Under the pieces are notes generated by a model. It saw only the letters and a list, made by a program, of their open reading frames with translations, had not been told where the DNA came from and searched no databases. From Candidatus Cloacimonadota bacterium (lineage in GTDB: Bacteria > Cloacimonadota > Cloacimonadia > JGIOTU-2): DNA of 46,974 bases. How positions within the stretch are numbered: position 1 is the first letter of the stretch; every line of letters starts with the position of its first letter. The translations under genes were made by a program, and so were the position numbers. Shown in pieces: positions 19,001 to 26,863 of this stretch. The stretch lies in NCBI GenBank assembly GCA_018334695.1, contig JAGXLO010000004.1, positions 16,001 to 62,974 of the forward strand, given 5' to 3'.

Positions 19001-19711
19001 ACTTACGAAGTCTTGTGACGTTATTATTATATAATCATGAGGGTCATTTGGCGTAACAATACCTTTATTCAAGATATCGTGAGATTCTTGATTTTGGTAA
19101 CTATTAAGCAGAGAAGTATTTTTAACTAACCCGGAAATTTCATTATGCATTTTGGGGCTATTATTTAAAAATTTTGATTGATAATTTGCGATTGATTTGG
19201 AATATTCGGTTGCAATATTTACTTGCCAATCTTGGGAAAATTTTACTATACCTTTTTGGGGAATATATTTATAAGGATAAATTTTTATTACAGCAATTTT
19301 ATGACCAGCCATGTAGTACTTACCACTAAGTTCGTAATTTTTACCAGGATATGGATTAATTGAAGAGTAGATGCTTTCATTTTTGGGAGTCGTTCTGACA
19401 ATTTTATGACTAATTGGATATGGTTTTTGAGCCCAATTTATCATTTGATTTTCAGTTAAGATCTGCCATTGCGAATTTTCTACTTCAATATTTTTTATTT
19501 TATGACCAAAAGGTATCAAAATTTTACTTGAAAAATATGGTATTACCGGATTTCCGGGTTTTGAAATTTTACGAGAAAGTTCTGAATTTATTTGGTTTTG
19601 GCTAATATTTGGTTGTTTAAACTTAAAAGAAAACTTTAATTCTTTCGCATTAATTAATGTGGAAAAAGCAAAAATTATCAAAAGGGTGATAATAATAAAT
19701 CTTTTCTGCAT
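16067..19711 (-). CDS. Gingipain-like C25 cysteine peptidase with FG-GAP-like repeats and T9SS-type sorting domain
   Basis: The product is 1214 residues. A signal peptide (about 1-22) and a C25-type propeptide precede the catalytic domain (about 220-590). This has the expected VLLGGDDEIIP strand, His453 in NHMGHSN and the nucleophile Cys483 in YSQGCLPAAFD, followed by MAFVGNTRYGWY, a C25 hallmark. Next come a beta-sandwich opening GDGDGSINPGE (about 645-750), then a repeat propeller-like region with Asp-rich turns (LDNDGAKEI, INNDEELEI, INNDMVPDV, LDSDNSIEI, IDSDGDFEI). The end is a FlgD-like/Por sorting module (NFPNPFKTDTKF, IYNVRGQLIKSL, VSSGIYFYKLL). It is probably secreted across the outer membrane and cell-attached. 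The same C-terminal chassis is found on the C10 peptidase at 29954. Confidence 0.93.
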   Translation of the reverse strand: MQKRFIIITLLIIFAFSTLINAKELKFSFKFKQPNISQNQINSELSRKISKPGNPVIPYFSSKILIPFGHKIKNIEVENSQWQILTENQMINWAQKPYPISHKIVRTTPKNESIYSSINPYPGKNYELSGKYYMAGHKIAVIKIYPYKYIPQKGIVKFSQDWQVNIATEYSKSIANYQSKFLNNSPKMHNEISGLVKNTSLLNSYQNQESHDILNKGIVTPNDPHDYIIITSQDFVSTFNPFLDWKNEFDLNAKIYTTSEIYSNYSGEDSQAKIRNFIIDAYTVWSATDTPLEYVLLGGDDEIIPDRKLYVEVGSTVGNIPADFYYSELDSDWDSNGNGLYGEHPGDNVDFIPEIAIGRISADTETGFNNAFAKIMSYTETPQPALEKACMVGENLNWNPVTWGGDYKDDVSIRFPENNYHISTLYQRDGTYSGQNVFNAINSGCGILNHMGHSNYNILMGMSPATPDQFTNSGYGLIYSQGCLPAAFDEQTSHSGECIAERLQIAEAGPMAFVGNTRYGWYSPGSIEGPSQQFDRTFFDGLFSEDIRNLGKCNNYSRVQLLDTVDEPVMRWCYYELTLLGDPHAEILSLDGAYPMLEPADIVYNDDLGDGDGSINPGETIQMFVNVKNIEDWQTANDVVVTMQNSNTDITVIDSISHYGTINPGQQVSPVNDPITFEVSPSSGYENIEYKLKITANPDSIYSFTKTFTKTLSVNLEQTNWPVYIGSEVKCSPLVIDLDNDGAKEIIVNDAAGNIYSVSDAGNTETNFPVSLDEGIWGSIAVGDINNDEELEIVANTIGGKIIAINSQGNILFEYPTSEQIIATPTLYDLDNNETLEIITPTTNGNIFVLDHAGETFGAFPYNVGEGICTEVALGDINNDMVPDVVFGTITGLVFAIDAQTNILDGFPYETDAKISASPIIFAENRIAFSNNNNKLFSIDGSGSLLFEKDYEAKIPISLLAFQNESDDYRMAFNINNGFLGLVGISGDYLTGWPQNLNFTPKNSPIAADLDSDNSIEIITITSNGTIFSFNQSGEITPYFPIETNYNIQSPLTIADIDSDGDFEILAGSSTSLVAWDYKETKGTKTPWAMFKGNPHRTGNLADSQNNTIDDPQNNPYSTKLFQNFPNPFKTDTKFLFSLRSGNLSETKINIYNVRGQLIKSLNGSAANTQNDNNYSLTWDGTNQNGINVSSGIYFYKLLTQNFTSEVKRLILIK

Positions 19712-19740
19712 GGTTTACCTCTTTTTAATGATTTAGTTAT

Positions 19741-19769
19741 AGAATAAATTTAAAATTAGATTTTGTCAA
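19741..19769 (-). promoter_or_regulatory. Sigma-70-type promoter for the C25 peptidase gene
   Basis: Reading the minus strand, a perfect -35 box TTGACA (19769-19764) is followed after 17 bases by TATTCT (19746-19741). The spacing and distance to the ATG at 19711 give a short 5' leader. This is by-eye matching to the bacterial consensus. Confidence 0.55.
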
Positions 19770-19903
19770 AAAATCCAGTTAATTTCTGATAGGTAAAGTA
19801 ATTCAGGAAAAAAAATTGTTCATCACAGTGTTCTTACTTTATAAATTAAATAGCCGTTTCTAAATTTGAATTAAAGAATCATTTTAAAAATTTTTGAGTA
19901 AAT

Positions 19904-19930
19904 AAAAAAGGGCGAAAATTTATCGCCCTT
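19904..19930 (-). terminator. Rho-independent terminator downstream of the small outer-membrane protein gene
   Basis: A perfect 8-bp stem (AAGGGCGA with TCGCCCTT) with a 7-base loop is followed on the minus strand by a run of T. It lies just past the stop codon at 19956 and separates that gene from the C25 peptidase gene. Confidence 0.85.
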
Positions 19931-19955
19931 GTGTAAATCAATATTAATATAATAT

Positions 19956-20483
19956 TTATGGCATGAAAACTGAAATTCCGGCACTTAGGCTAAATTCTGT
20001 TTCTTCATTATCGCCCTCTGAATCTCCACCATATTCTCCAAGACCCATAATATAGTCACCTTGAAGTTTAAAGAATACACTTTCTACGATTTCAAAGAGA
20101 TAACCTGCATTAAAATCCAGATACATAGCACTACTCGAATGATCAGAAGCATTACTGTAAGATGAGCCACCAAATAAAAAGGCAGCGCCAGCAAAGAAAT
20201 GATCATAAAAGTAATCACCACCCAGACCAAAAAGATATTCAGAATAAAAATCATCACCATGACTGGAATTATAATATTCCATCATTGCTTTAGCCATTAC
20301 ATTATTTATTAGAAAGTAACCGCCAAACACATCTGCCATAAAAGTATTTCTAGCATCAGCATCAGAATTGGATTTAAAAGAATTAAAATCAACTCCACCA
20401 CCAAATGCTTTTGTACCTTCTTCAAAAGCGAATACCGAAGAACTAATAAGTAAACAAACAATAATGATTACAACTTTTTTCAT
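19956..20483 (-). CDS. Small outer-membrane beta-barrel-like protein
   Basis: The product is 175 residues. The signal peptide MKKVVIIIVCLLISSSVFA|FEE is clear. The mature protein has about eight amphipathic aromatic strands (FMADVFGGYFL, SEYLFGLGGDYFY, MYLDFNAGYLFEI, FFKLQGDYIMGLG) and ends in a strand closing near Phe-Met-Pro, in keeping with the OmpA/OmpW-like eight-stranded barrel class. Specific function cannot be told. It is monocistronic: its own promoter lies upstream and a strong terminator immediately downstream. An AAGGAG ribosome site precedes the ATG. Confidence 0.75.
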   Translation of the reverse strand: MKKVVIIIVCLLISSSVFAFEEGTKAFGGGVDFNSFKSNSDADARNTFMADVFGGYFLINNVMAKAMMEYYNSSHGDDFYSEYLFGLGGDYFYDHFFAGAAFLFGGSSYSNASDHSSSAMYLDFNAGYLFEIVESVFFKLQGDYIMGLGEYGGDSEGDNEETEFSLSAGISVFMP

Positions 20484-20583
20484 TGTAACTCCTTTCTTAA
20501 TAATCTACAGAGCTCATTATAATTTTGAACTCAAATGACTTAATTTTGAGAGTTGAGGTTTAAAAGAAAATTGAACTAGTGGC

Positions 20584-20624
20584 ATTATATATTTTTTTGG
20601 ATTCCAAATGTCAAGTTTTATTGT
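20584..20624 (-). promoter_or_regulatory. Sigma-70-type promoter for the small outer-membrane protein gene
   Basis: On the minus strand TTGACA (20614-20609) is followed by overlapping -10 candidates: TATATA at 17 bases and TATAAT at 19 bases. The -35 box is embedded in a 19-base block (20606-20624) repeated exactly at 23167-23185, upstream of the PKD lipoprotein gene. Confidence 0.6.
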
Positions 20625-20631
20625 AAGATTT

Positions 20632-20661
20632 AAAAAAGCTCCCTGTTTTATAACAAGGAGC
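20632..20661 (-). terminator. Rho-independent terminator downstream of the PKD lipoprotein gene
   Basis: A 10-bp stem with one mismatch (GCTCCCTGTT with AACAAGGAGC) and a 4-base loop is followed on the minus strand by TTTTTT. It lies 31 bases past the stop codon of the gene at 20692. Confidence 0.8.
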
Positions 20662-20691
20662 TCCTTAATATTTTATTTAATTATAATTTTT

Positions 20692-22995
20692 TTAGTGACT
20701 ATTTCTTCCAGATTCTTTAATTGTTTGATTCAACAGATTTTTCGAGTAATCTTTACCTGTGAAATAAGAAGCGATTCTGGGTAACAACTCAGACATTTCA
20801 TCTTCACCATAAACATAATCATATTGATGTTCCAGAGGTTGACCGGTGATTAGGATCCAGCCACCACCAAGATTAAATTCAATAAGGGTAGCTTCATCCT
20901 GAGAATCAACACAATATACTGTAGTACCATCAGGGAGGTTGGAGAAATTTTCATGGCTGGCGTAGTTATGATCCATGGCATCTGGAAGTCCTGAAACCAA
21001 AGGAAGATTTTGGTCTGTCACATAGTTCCAATAATCGTAATTAAGATTTATATCAATATTTCCGGGCAGAATAATTCCTGCATCTGCCATTGAGCCTCCA
21101 GCCCATCCTTCATCACAGGCTTCCCAGAAAAGTGATCCGCCCATATAGACGAAATTTGTGAATCGAGTCTGACTGGCAGCATAATTGTTATAGAAAGATT
21201 GAGCTTGATCATTGGAAATAATTATGAGATCTTCGCCGGGAATAAGAGGAACGGTTGCAAATTCAGAAGAGCTAATAATCTCATAAGTATTTTCTCCTAA
21301 ACCTTCAGTAAAGCCAAGAGATTCTAACATATCTATCATGGCATTAGTACTCCAGGGCAGATTATCTCTAAAAAGTTTTACATGGTTTGCAGTACCAGCA
21401 CCACCACCTACATTCAATCCATGAACTACAGTACTGGATAATCCTTCGGTATCCTTAACTTCTAAAGCTATACTGTAAGAGCCGGATTCATCATAGGTAT
21501 GAGTTGCCATATAATCATTACTCCAATTGGTATCCCAGGTTCCATCACTTTGCCAATCCCATCTGAAGATAAGATCGTCGATAAGATCGTTATCATCACT
21601 GGTTTCGGAAGCATCAAAAGTGAATTCAGTACCAATTATTCCAGCTGGGGGAGTAATGTTAAATTCTGCCATTGGAGCATTATTAAATTCGCTGTTAATT
21701 ATTGTTCCGTCTTCCTGAGTGATATTATAAATTACATTTTGAGGTGCAAAAACCATATCGAAAAAGAATGGTCCTTGTTCGTTACCATAACCAAGAAGCT
21801 GGAATACAAATGAAACTCTCTCGAATATATTAGAGACAGCTGCAAAATAGTGCTGAGCTGCAGCAAATTGATTATCTTGCCAAATCCAGTTAGATATTTG
21901 ATCAGAATTCTCTTCCAAAATTGTGCAGAAATGCATAATAAATTTTTGAGTATTTCCCTGATTAATAGCTAATTCTAATTGAGCAGCCATTTCATCAGAG
22001 ATTTCAAAATAGTCCTGAATAGTTGATAAATCTATCTCGGGCATATTGCCAATAATAACTTCTGATAGATATAATATTGCTTGAGCAGTGTTCAAAATTG
22101 TTGCTCTTCCTACAGGATCATTCCATTCATCCAGTTTGTTGAAGTCTCCACCTTTAGTAAGAAATATCTCAAAACTTCCATCACCGAGATCGTAATTTGT
22201 TTGAGCAGGTTCTGTTTCAACGTAGGGGGGGAATCCCCAATTGAAGGATATTACTGTTTCCTGTCTGTTGATATTCACAACATCATTATATTTCGTCCTA
22301 AGATTGTTAATTCCTGCAGCATACCAAACAAAACGTGGGCTGATGAAAGTAATATCATCACCTTCTGCATCTTCAATATAGGGTAGATCTCCAATTGGTT
22401 TGTCATCTCTAGCACCCAGAGATTCAAGAGTTTCTTGAGTTAATTCGGCAACCAGTTGATAAATAATAGGATTGGTTTCATAATCCAGTGCAGTTTCTGC
22501 ATCATCAATATAAGCCGCATTCAGTTCTATAAGCAGATCTTCAAATTTGCTGTTAGTTTGAACTGCATCTAAGTATTCAGTTCTTTGAGCTTGATCTGAA
22601 TATATTAAATAGGGGTTGAATAAGGTTAAAGCTAAGGCGGTTGTAGTATCATTAGCTGTAATATTTTTTACTAAGGGATCATAAATGCCAAGATAAACAG
22701 GATTATTATTATTTTTTGACATGAATAAGACGACTTGGTTCTTTTCCGCTTCTGGGGTTTCAATTTCGAAATTTCCATCACCATCGAGATTTTCAGAAGC
22801 AGCAAAAGTTGTTACTTCTAAATCATCAGTTTGGACTGTGGACCCATCCGGTATATTCAACGAACCAGAAATTGTAACGGTTTCCATGGATGGTTCTGTA
22901 GAGGGACCAGTTGAGGAACTGTCTTCACTACAGGTTGTAAATATTAATAAAGCTAATAGCATAGCTATAGCTGCCAGTTTAGGGTATTTTTTCAT
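20692..22995 (-). CDS. Large PKD-domain lipoprotein with C-terminal GATase-like domain
   Basis: The product is 767 residues. A lipoprotein signal ends LIFTTC with Cys22. A short carboxypeptidase-regulatory-like beta domain follows (about 40-120). The middle (120-430) is helical and unrecognised. A PKD domain lies at about 440-530 (TFDASETSDDNDLID, YDESGSYSIALEVKD). The last 220 residues look like a class I glutamine-amidotransferase-like or ThuA-like fold (DLIIISNDQAQ, FVYMGGSLFWEACDEG, GGGWILITGQPLEHQYDY), but the usual nucleophile Cys is not in an obvious elbow, so it may be non-catalytic. It probably sits on the cell surface. A SPOR or sorting tail is absent. A TTGACA box lies about 175 bases upstream. 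Confidence 0.75.
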   Translation of the reverse strand: MKKYPKLAAIAMLLALLIFTTCSEDSSSTGPSTEPSMETVTISGSLNIPDGSTVQTDDLEVTTFAASENLDGDGNFEIETPEAEKNQVVLFMSKNNNNPVYLGIYDPLVKNITANDTTTALALTLFNPYLIYSDQAQRTEYLDAVQTNSKFEDLLIELNAAYIDDAETALDYETNPIIYQLVAELTQETLESLGARDDKPIGDLPYIEDAEGDDITFISPRFVWYAAGINNLRTKYNDVVNINRQETVISFNWGFPPYVETEPAQTNYDLGDGSFEIFLTKGGDFNKLDEWNDPVGRATILNTAQAILYLSEVIIGNMPEIDLSTIQDYFEISDEMAAQLELAINQGNTQKFIMHFCTILEENSDQISNWIWQDNQFAAAQHYFAAVSNIFERVSFVFQLLGYGNEQGPFFFDMVFAPQNVIYNITQEDGTIINSEFNNAPMAEFNITPPAGIIGTEFTFDASETSDDNDLIDDLIFRWDWQSDGTWDTNWSNDYMATHTYDESGSYSIALEVKDTEGLSSTVVHGLNVGGGAGTANHVKLFRDNLPWSTNAMIDMLESLGFTEGLGENTYEIISSSEFATVPLIPGEDLIIISNDQAQSFYNNYAASQTRFTNFVYMGGSLFWEACDEGWAGGSMADAGIILPGNIDINLNYDYWNYVTDQNLPLVSGLPDAMDHNYASHENFSNLPDGTTVYCVDSQDEATLIEFNLGGGWILITGQPLEHQYDYVYGEDEMSELLPRIASYFTGKDYSKNLLNQTIKESGRNSH

Positions 22996-23146
22996 TTTTA
23001 CATACTCCTTATGGTTTTAATTAACTTAGAGAAAGCTAATTATTACTTATAAGTCAGTTTAATAGTTTATGAGTTCTAATTTATCAAAAAGAACCCGATT
23101 AATAAATTATAGAGTGGTGAAGATATTCTAGAGATGAATTAGACAC

Positions 23147-23185
23147 TAAATGTTTGGGGTAATCTGAAATGTCAAGTTTTATTGT
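23147..23185 (-). promoter_or_regulatory. Putative promoter for the PKD lipoprotein gene
   Basis: On the minus strand a perfect TTGACA (23175-23170) is preceded by the same 13 bases found before the promoter at 20584-20624. The -10 at 17 bases is weak (CATTTA). If used, it gives a 5' leader of about 145 bases. The rest of 22996-23224 shows nothing else recognisable. Confidence 0.4.
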
Positions 23186-23224
23186 GGAAATAATCCTCTA
23201 ATTTAAGGAGTCCTACTTTTTTTA

Positions 23225-24052
23225 TTAATTTTTTATAATTTTGTAGAGCTTTTTACCCATTGTAGAAACTTTATCATTTTTATCTCGTTTCCACTCTTTT
23301 ATAGTGTCTTTTGTTAATAAGAAAAAATCTTTATTTTTCTTTTTATCCCGTCCGTTTGAGTTTTTTATACTATTAGCCAGTTTTTTCATAGAGACCCAGA
23401 TAGTTTTGACTCTTTTATCATCAGCTTCTGTAAGCCACTCTCTTAAGTGAGGATACACAACGGCTGGTTTTGTTTTTGCTATTTGTATGATTGTATGGGT
23501 GATTTTCTTCTGAACTTCCAGGCTGTCGTCGTCAATTACCTTTTTAATAAAATCCAGTACAAATTGTGGATCATGATATGTAAAATTTTCCAGACCATGA
23601 AATGATAGTGAGCGCTTTTCATCATCTTCACTCACAATCCATTTCATCATATTTTTTTTCATTAATTTTGGATAGGATTTCCAATAATTATCCATCAGAT
23701 TTTCTGCTTCCCATCGTATAGAATTATAATAATTGCTGAGAATTTCAATCATTTTTTCCGGTTCGTCTTTGTAATACATATTATAAAAAAAAAGAGCTGT
23801 TGCCCTATGTGCATATTTTTTTGAGTTGATATATTTATTTGCTATTTTTTCAAACTTATCCTTAATGTCAGATTTCGCAGCCATTTTCCCCAGTTGTTTT
23901 CTTACAAAATAATTTTGGGAAGCAGCTAATTTTGAGAATTCTTTTTTACCTTTTTGGGGTGATTCTTTTATTTGTTCTATTATTTCTTGTGTTTTTGCAT
24001 ACAACTCATTTTTTTCGTTTGGAGTCAATCTGCCAATTTTTTTAATCATCAA
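23225..24052 (-). CDS. HEAT-repeat-like protein, possibly AlkD/DNA-alkylation-repair-like
   Basis: The product is 275 residues, Lys-rich and almost wholly helical, with no signal or membrane segment. Pairs of amphipathic helices recur (YFVRKQLGKMAAKSDIKD, AHRATALFFYNMYYKDEPE, SLEVQKKITHTIIQIAKTKP, DDKRVKTIWVSMKKLANSI), which is the look of HEAT-like repeats. The helix pattern and basic character recall AlkD-type DNA glycosylases or other DNA-binding HEAT proteins, but I cannot place the catalytic Asp and aromatic residues with confidence. An AAGAAGG ribosome site precedes ATGATGATT, so either of the first two ATG codons may be used. It is divergent from the aminotransferase gene. Confidence 0.55.
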   Translation of the reverse strand: MMIKKIGRLTPNEKNELYAKTQEIIEQIKESPQKGKKEFSKLAASQNYFVRKQLGKMAAKSDIKDKFEKIANKYINSKKYAHRATALFFYNMYYKDEPEKMIEILSNYYNSIRWEAENLMDNYWKSYPKLMKKNMMKWIVSEDDEKRSLSFHGLENFTYHDPQFVLDFIKKVIDDDSLEVQKKITHTIIQIAKTKPAVVYPHLREWLTEADDKRVKTIWVSMKKLANSIKNSNGRDKKKNKDFFLLTKDTIKEWKRDKNDKVSTMGKKLYKIIKN

Positions 24053-24144
24053 TTCCTTCTTTCTAATTAATATCAGTGAATTATGTATTTAAGCAGTATA
24101 AATATTTGAATTAAATTTTTTAAAATTTCTATCCGTTTTTGTGG

Positions 24145-24180
24145 TTTTGTAACATATTCACCAAAACTTTGGTTACAAAA
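24145..24180. promoter_or_regulatory. Spaced inverted repeat in the divergent intergenic region
   Basis: TTTTGTAAC at 24145-24153 and its exact complement GTTACAAAA at 24172-24180 are 18 bases apart, between the divergent genes at 24052 and 24360. It could be an operator for either gene. In such AT-rich sequence a chance origin is possible. Confidence 0.35.
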
Positions 24181-24317
24181 TCAGAAAAACGTCCTTTATG
24201 CTGTCAAGAAAAATAATAGAATATTTTCTTTTGAAGTCAAAAAATTTTTTATAAATCTTTTTCAAGTCCAAGTACAAAAGAAGTAATTATTATTTTAACA
24301 AACCTTGACAGAGAGAA

Positions 24318-24342
24318 TTTTGCATAAGTTGTTTATGCAAAA
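24318..24342 (+). promoter_or_regulatory. Perfect 10-bp inverted repeat upstream of the aminotransferase gene
   Basis: TTTTGCATAA (24318-24327) and TTATGCAAAA (24333-24342) are exact complements around GTTGT. The dyad begins eight bases after a TTGACA box (24305-24310), so it spans the expected -10 and start region, the usual place for a repressor operator. It is followed directly by AAGGAG and the ATG at 24360. No T tract follows it, so it is not a terminator. The remainder of 24053-24359 shows no gene. Confidence 0.6.
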
Positions 24343-24359
24343 ATAGTGAAGGAGAAATA

Positions 24360-25583
24360 ATGGATATTAATTTAAATGAGAGGTATTCACATAGAGTGCA
24401 GGGGATGAAAAAATCAGTAATCAGAGAATTACTTAAATTAACTGCAAAGCCCGAAATAATATCATTTGCAGGCGGTTTGCCATCTCCAAAATCTTTTCCG
24501 GTTGATGAACTGAAAATTGTTATTGATGAAGTTATGGAAAACGAACCGGAAGTTGCACTTCAATATAGTGCTACAGAGGGTGATCAGGTGTTGGTAGAAC
24601 AATTGATTAAATATGGGAACAAAGCAGGGAATGATATTACAGAAGAAAACTTGTTAGTAACCACATCTTCCCAACAAGGCTTAGATCTTGTTTCTAAAGT
24701 TTTTATAGATCCTGGTGCTAAGGTAATTGTTGAATTGCCATCTTATGTCGGTGGTCTGGGAGCATTTAATTCATATCAAGCAGATATGATTGGTGTACCA
24801 CAGGATGCAGATGGTATGAGTGCCGAAATTCTCCGAGAAAAATTGGAAGAACTTGATAAACATGGTGAAAAACCAAAATTTATTTACATTGTACCTGATT
24901 TTCAGAATCCGGCTGGTATGACCATGACAGAAGAAAGAAGGGAAGAGATACTCGAGATTGCTTATGAATATAAGGTTCTGATTGTTGAAGATAGTCCCTA
25001 TAGAGAATTACGCTTTGAGGGAGAAGATGTACCCACAATATATTCAATGGATGATAAAGGCTATGTAATTCTTCTGGGAACATTCTCCAAAATTTTTGCT
25101 CCCGGCTTCCGCATAGGTTGGATTTATGCTAATCCTGAAATCCGAAACAAGCTTGTAGTTGCCAAACAATCTACTGACCTTTGCTCTCCTGCATTCTCAC
25201 AGAGGATAATCGGACGCTTTATGGAAAAAGGTTATCTTGAAAAAAATATTGAAAAAATTATAGAAATGTATGGGAAAAAGAAAGATCTGATTATTAAATA
25301 CTTTAATAAATATATGCCCCAAGAAGCTTCCTGGACAGAGCCCGAAGGTGGTTTGTTCCTTCTGGTTTCTATACCGGAGCACCTGGACACAAGCGAACTT
25401 TTTGAAATAGCCATAGAAAATAATGTAGCTTTTGTTATAGGAGAAGCCTTCCATCATGATGGTTCTGGTAAGCATACTATGAGAATTAACTTTTCTTATG
25501 CTACTGAAGAACAATTACATAAAGGTATCAAAAGACTGGGTAAATCACTTAAAGAATTTATTCAAGCAAATAAAAAAGAATAA
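24360..25583 (+). CDS. PLP-dependent class I aminotransferase (LysN/2-aminoadipate-aminotransferase-like)
   Basis: The product is 407 residues. Fold-type I landmarks are all present: FAGGLPSPKSFP near residue 36, Asn183-Pro184 in PDFQNPAGMTMT, Asp211 and Tyr214 in VEDSPYRELRFEG, the PLP-binding Lys244 in GTFSKIFAPGFRIGW, and a C-terminal Arg in HTMRINFSYA. The FAGGLP opening and overall order are those of the LysN/AadR and aromatic 2-oxo acid aminotransferase group, which accept several amino acids, so the exact substrate is open. No HTH domain is attached, so it is not a MocR regulator. A GAAGGAG ribosome site precedes the ATG. A dyad upstream suggests repression by an unknown regulator. Confidence 0.9.
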   Translation: MDINLNERYSHRVQGMKKSVIRELLKLTAKPEIISFAGGLPSPKSFPVDELKIVIDEVMENEPEVALQYSATEGDQVLVEQLIKYGNKAGNDITEENLLVTTSSQQGLDLVSKVFIDPGAKVIVELPSYVGGLGAFNSYQADMIGVPQDADGMSAEILREKLEELDKHGEKPKFIYIVPDFQNPAGMTMTEERREEILEIAYEYKVLIVEDSPYRELRFEGEDVPTIYSMDDKGYVILLGTFSKIFAPGFRIGWIYANPEIRNKLVVAKQSTDLCSPAFSQRIIGRFMEKGYLEKNIEKIIEMYGKKKDLIIKYFNKYMPQEASWTEPEGGLFLLVSIPEHLDTSELFEIAIENNVAFVIGEAFHHDGSGKHTMRINFSYATEEQLHKGIKRLGKSLKEFIQANKKE

Positions 25584-25644
25584 ATATAAAAAACATTAGT
25601 GTAATTTGGTGCATTTCCCCATAATTGATGTATGGAGATAAATA

Positions 25645-25662
25645 ATGTTTGATAAAATTTAA
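25645..25662 (+). other. Possible five-codon leader reading frame before folP
   Basis: The only good Shine-Dalgarno sequence in front of folP (GGAG at 25634-25637) is best spaced for an ATG at 25645 that runs MFDKI and stops at 25660-25662. The folP ATG at 25667 is five bases after this stop, so reinitiation is possible. A TTG at 25649 would be in frame with folP and is an alternative start. Confidence 0.35.
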
Positions 25663-25666
25663 AAAT

Positions 25667-26863
25667 ATGAACAGAATACTATCTATCAAAAATGACCAAG
25701 ACCTGAGAAAAGAATTAGAGAAGATAAAGGTCTCTACTCAGGGCATAGATGCAATGTTTAAAAAAGGCAGGACTCTTTGTATAAAATTGAAGAATATAAA
25801 AATTGGTGCTGCCAATATTATTAAGCAGGATATGTTGAGTATAGGGGGTGACGCTGCAGTAGCCAGAGGCGTGGTTAATGGAAAAGTGGATAAGAGTGAT
25901 GTTATTATTTTTGGTGATGAAAAAAGAATAAAGTTGTTGCTAAAAAAAATATCCTATCAAGATATTTTTGGTATCCCTAAAATAATTAAAGAAATCAAAA
26001 AGTTGTTAAAATTTAGAAATCAACCACAAAGTTTTATTAAGGTAAGAGGTAAGGAACTTTCTTTAAAGCAAACTTTGATAATGGGAATATTAAATGTTAC
26101 TCCTGATTCATTTTTTGATGGTGGGAAATATGAGAAGTTGGATAGAGCTAAGAAAAGGATTGATAAGATGGTTTCAGAGGGAGCACATATCATTGATATT
26201 GGTGGTGAATCTACCAGACCCTTTGCAGAAAAAGTATCTATGGATGAAGAATTAAACAGAGTTATTCCGGTAATCAAAGCGGCAAAAGAACGTTGTGATC
26301 TTCCTGTTTCTATAGATACCTACAAAGCTGAAGTCGCAAAGGAAGCTCTGGATGCAGGAGCAGATATTGTAAATGATATTAGCGGTTTGAGATTTGATGA
26401 AAATATGGCTGAAGTCGTTGCTGCTTATGATGATGTTCCCATAATAATTATGCATATTCAGGGCACACCGCGAAATATGCAGAAAAATCCAAGCTATGAA
26501 GATGTTATAGAAGATATCTATAGTTATTTTCAGGATAGGATAAAATTTGCCAGACAGTATGGTGTAAAAGAAGAAAATATTATACTTGACCCCGGTATTG
26601 GATTTGGTAAAACTTTAGAACACAATGTTGAAATTATCAATAGGATATCTGAGTTTCATTCCCTGGGAAGACCGATTTTGCTCGGGTGTTCAAACAAAAG
26701 TTATCTGGAAAATATTTTGGGAGTCGAAAAAGAAGAGCGTTTACCCGGAACTATGGCTACAAATGCCTTAGCTATTATGCAGGATGTTCAAATTATTAGA
26801 GTACATCAAATAAAAGAAAATAAGATGTTAGCCCAAACGTTAAATTATATCAGGAGTAGATAA
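25667..26863 (+). CDS. folP: Dihydropteroate synthase, long form
   Basis: From ATG 25667 the product is 398 residues; a TTG at 25649 would add six. Residues about 125-395 form the DHPS TIM barrel: MGILNVTPDSFFDGG, the IDIGGESTRP signature, VSIDTYKAEVAKEALDAGA, ADIVNDISG, DPGIGFGK and the final IRVHQI. The N-terminal 120 residues are the extension of the long DHPS subfamily (SIGGDAAVARGVVNGKVDKSDVIIFG), seen in Clostridia and other deep-branching bacteria. The enzyme condenses p-aminobenzoate with dihydropterin pyrophosphate in folate synthesis. It shares one base with the cdaA start, the common folP-cdaA arrangement. Confidence 0.95.
   Translation: MNRILSIKNDQDLRKELEKIKVSTQGIDAMFKKGRTLCIKLKNIKIGAANIIKQDMLSIGGDAAVARGVVNGKVDKSDVIIFGDEKRIKLLLKKISYQDIFGIPKIIKEIKKLLKFRNQPQSFIKVRGKELSLKQTLIMGILNVTPDSFFDGGKYEKLDRAKKRIDKMVSEGAHIIDIGGESTRPFAEKVSMDEELNRVIPVIKAAKERCDLPVSIDTYKAEVAKEALDAGADIVNDISGLRFDENMAEVVAAYDDVPIIIMHIQGTPRNMQKNPSYEDVIEDIYSYFQDRIKFARQYGVKEENIILDPGIGFGKTLEHNVEIINRISEFHSLGRPILLGCSNKSYLENILGVEKEERLPGTMATNALAIMQDVQIIRVHQIKENKMLAQTLNYIRSR

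Noticed and set aside
25667-26040. Novel domain fusion at the N-terminus of FolP
   Set aside because: Long dihydropteroate synthases with such an extension are known in several bacterial groups.
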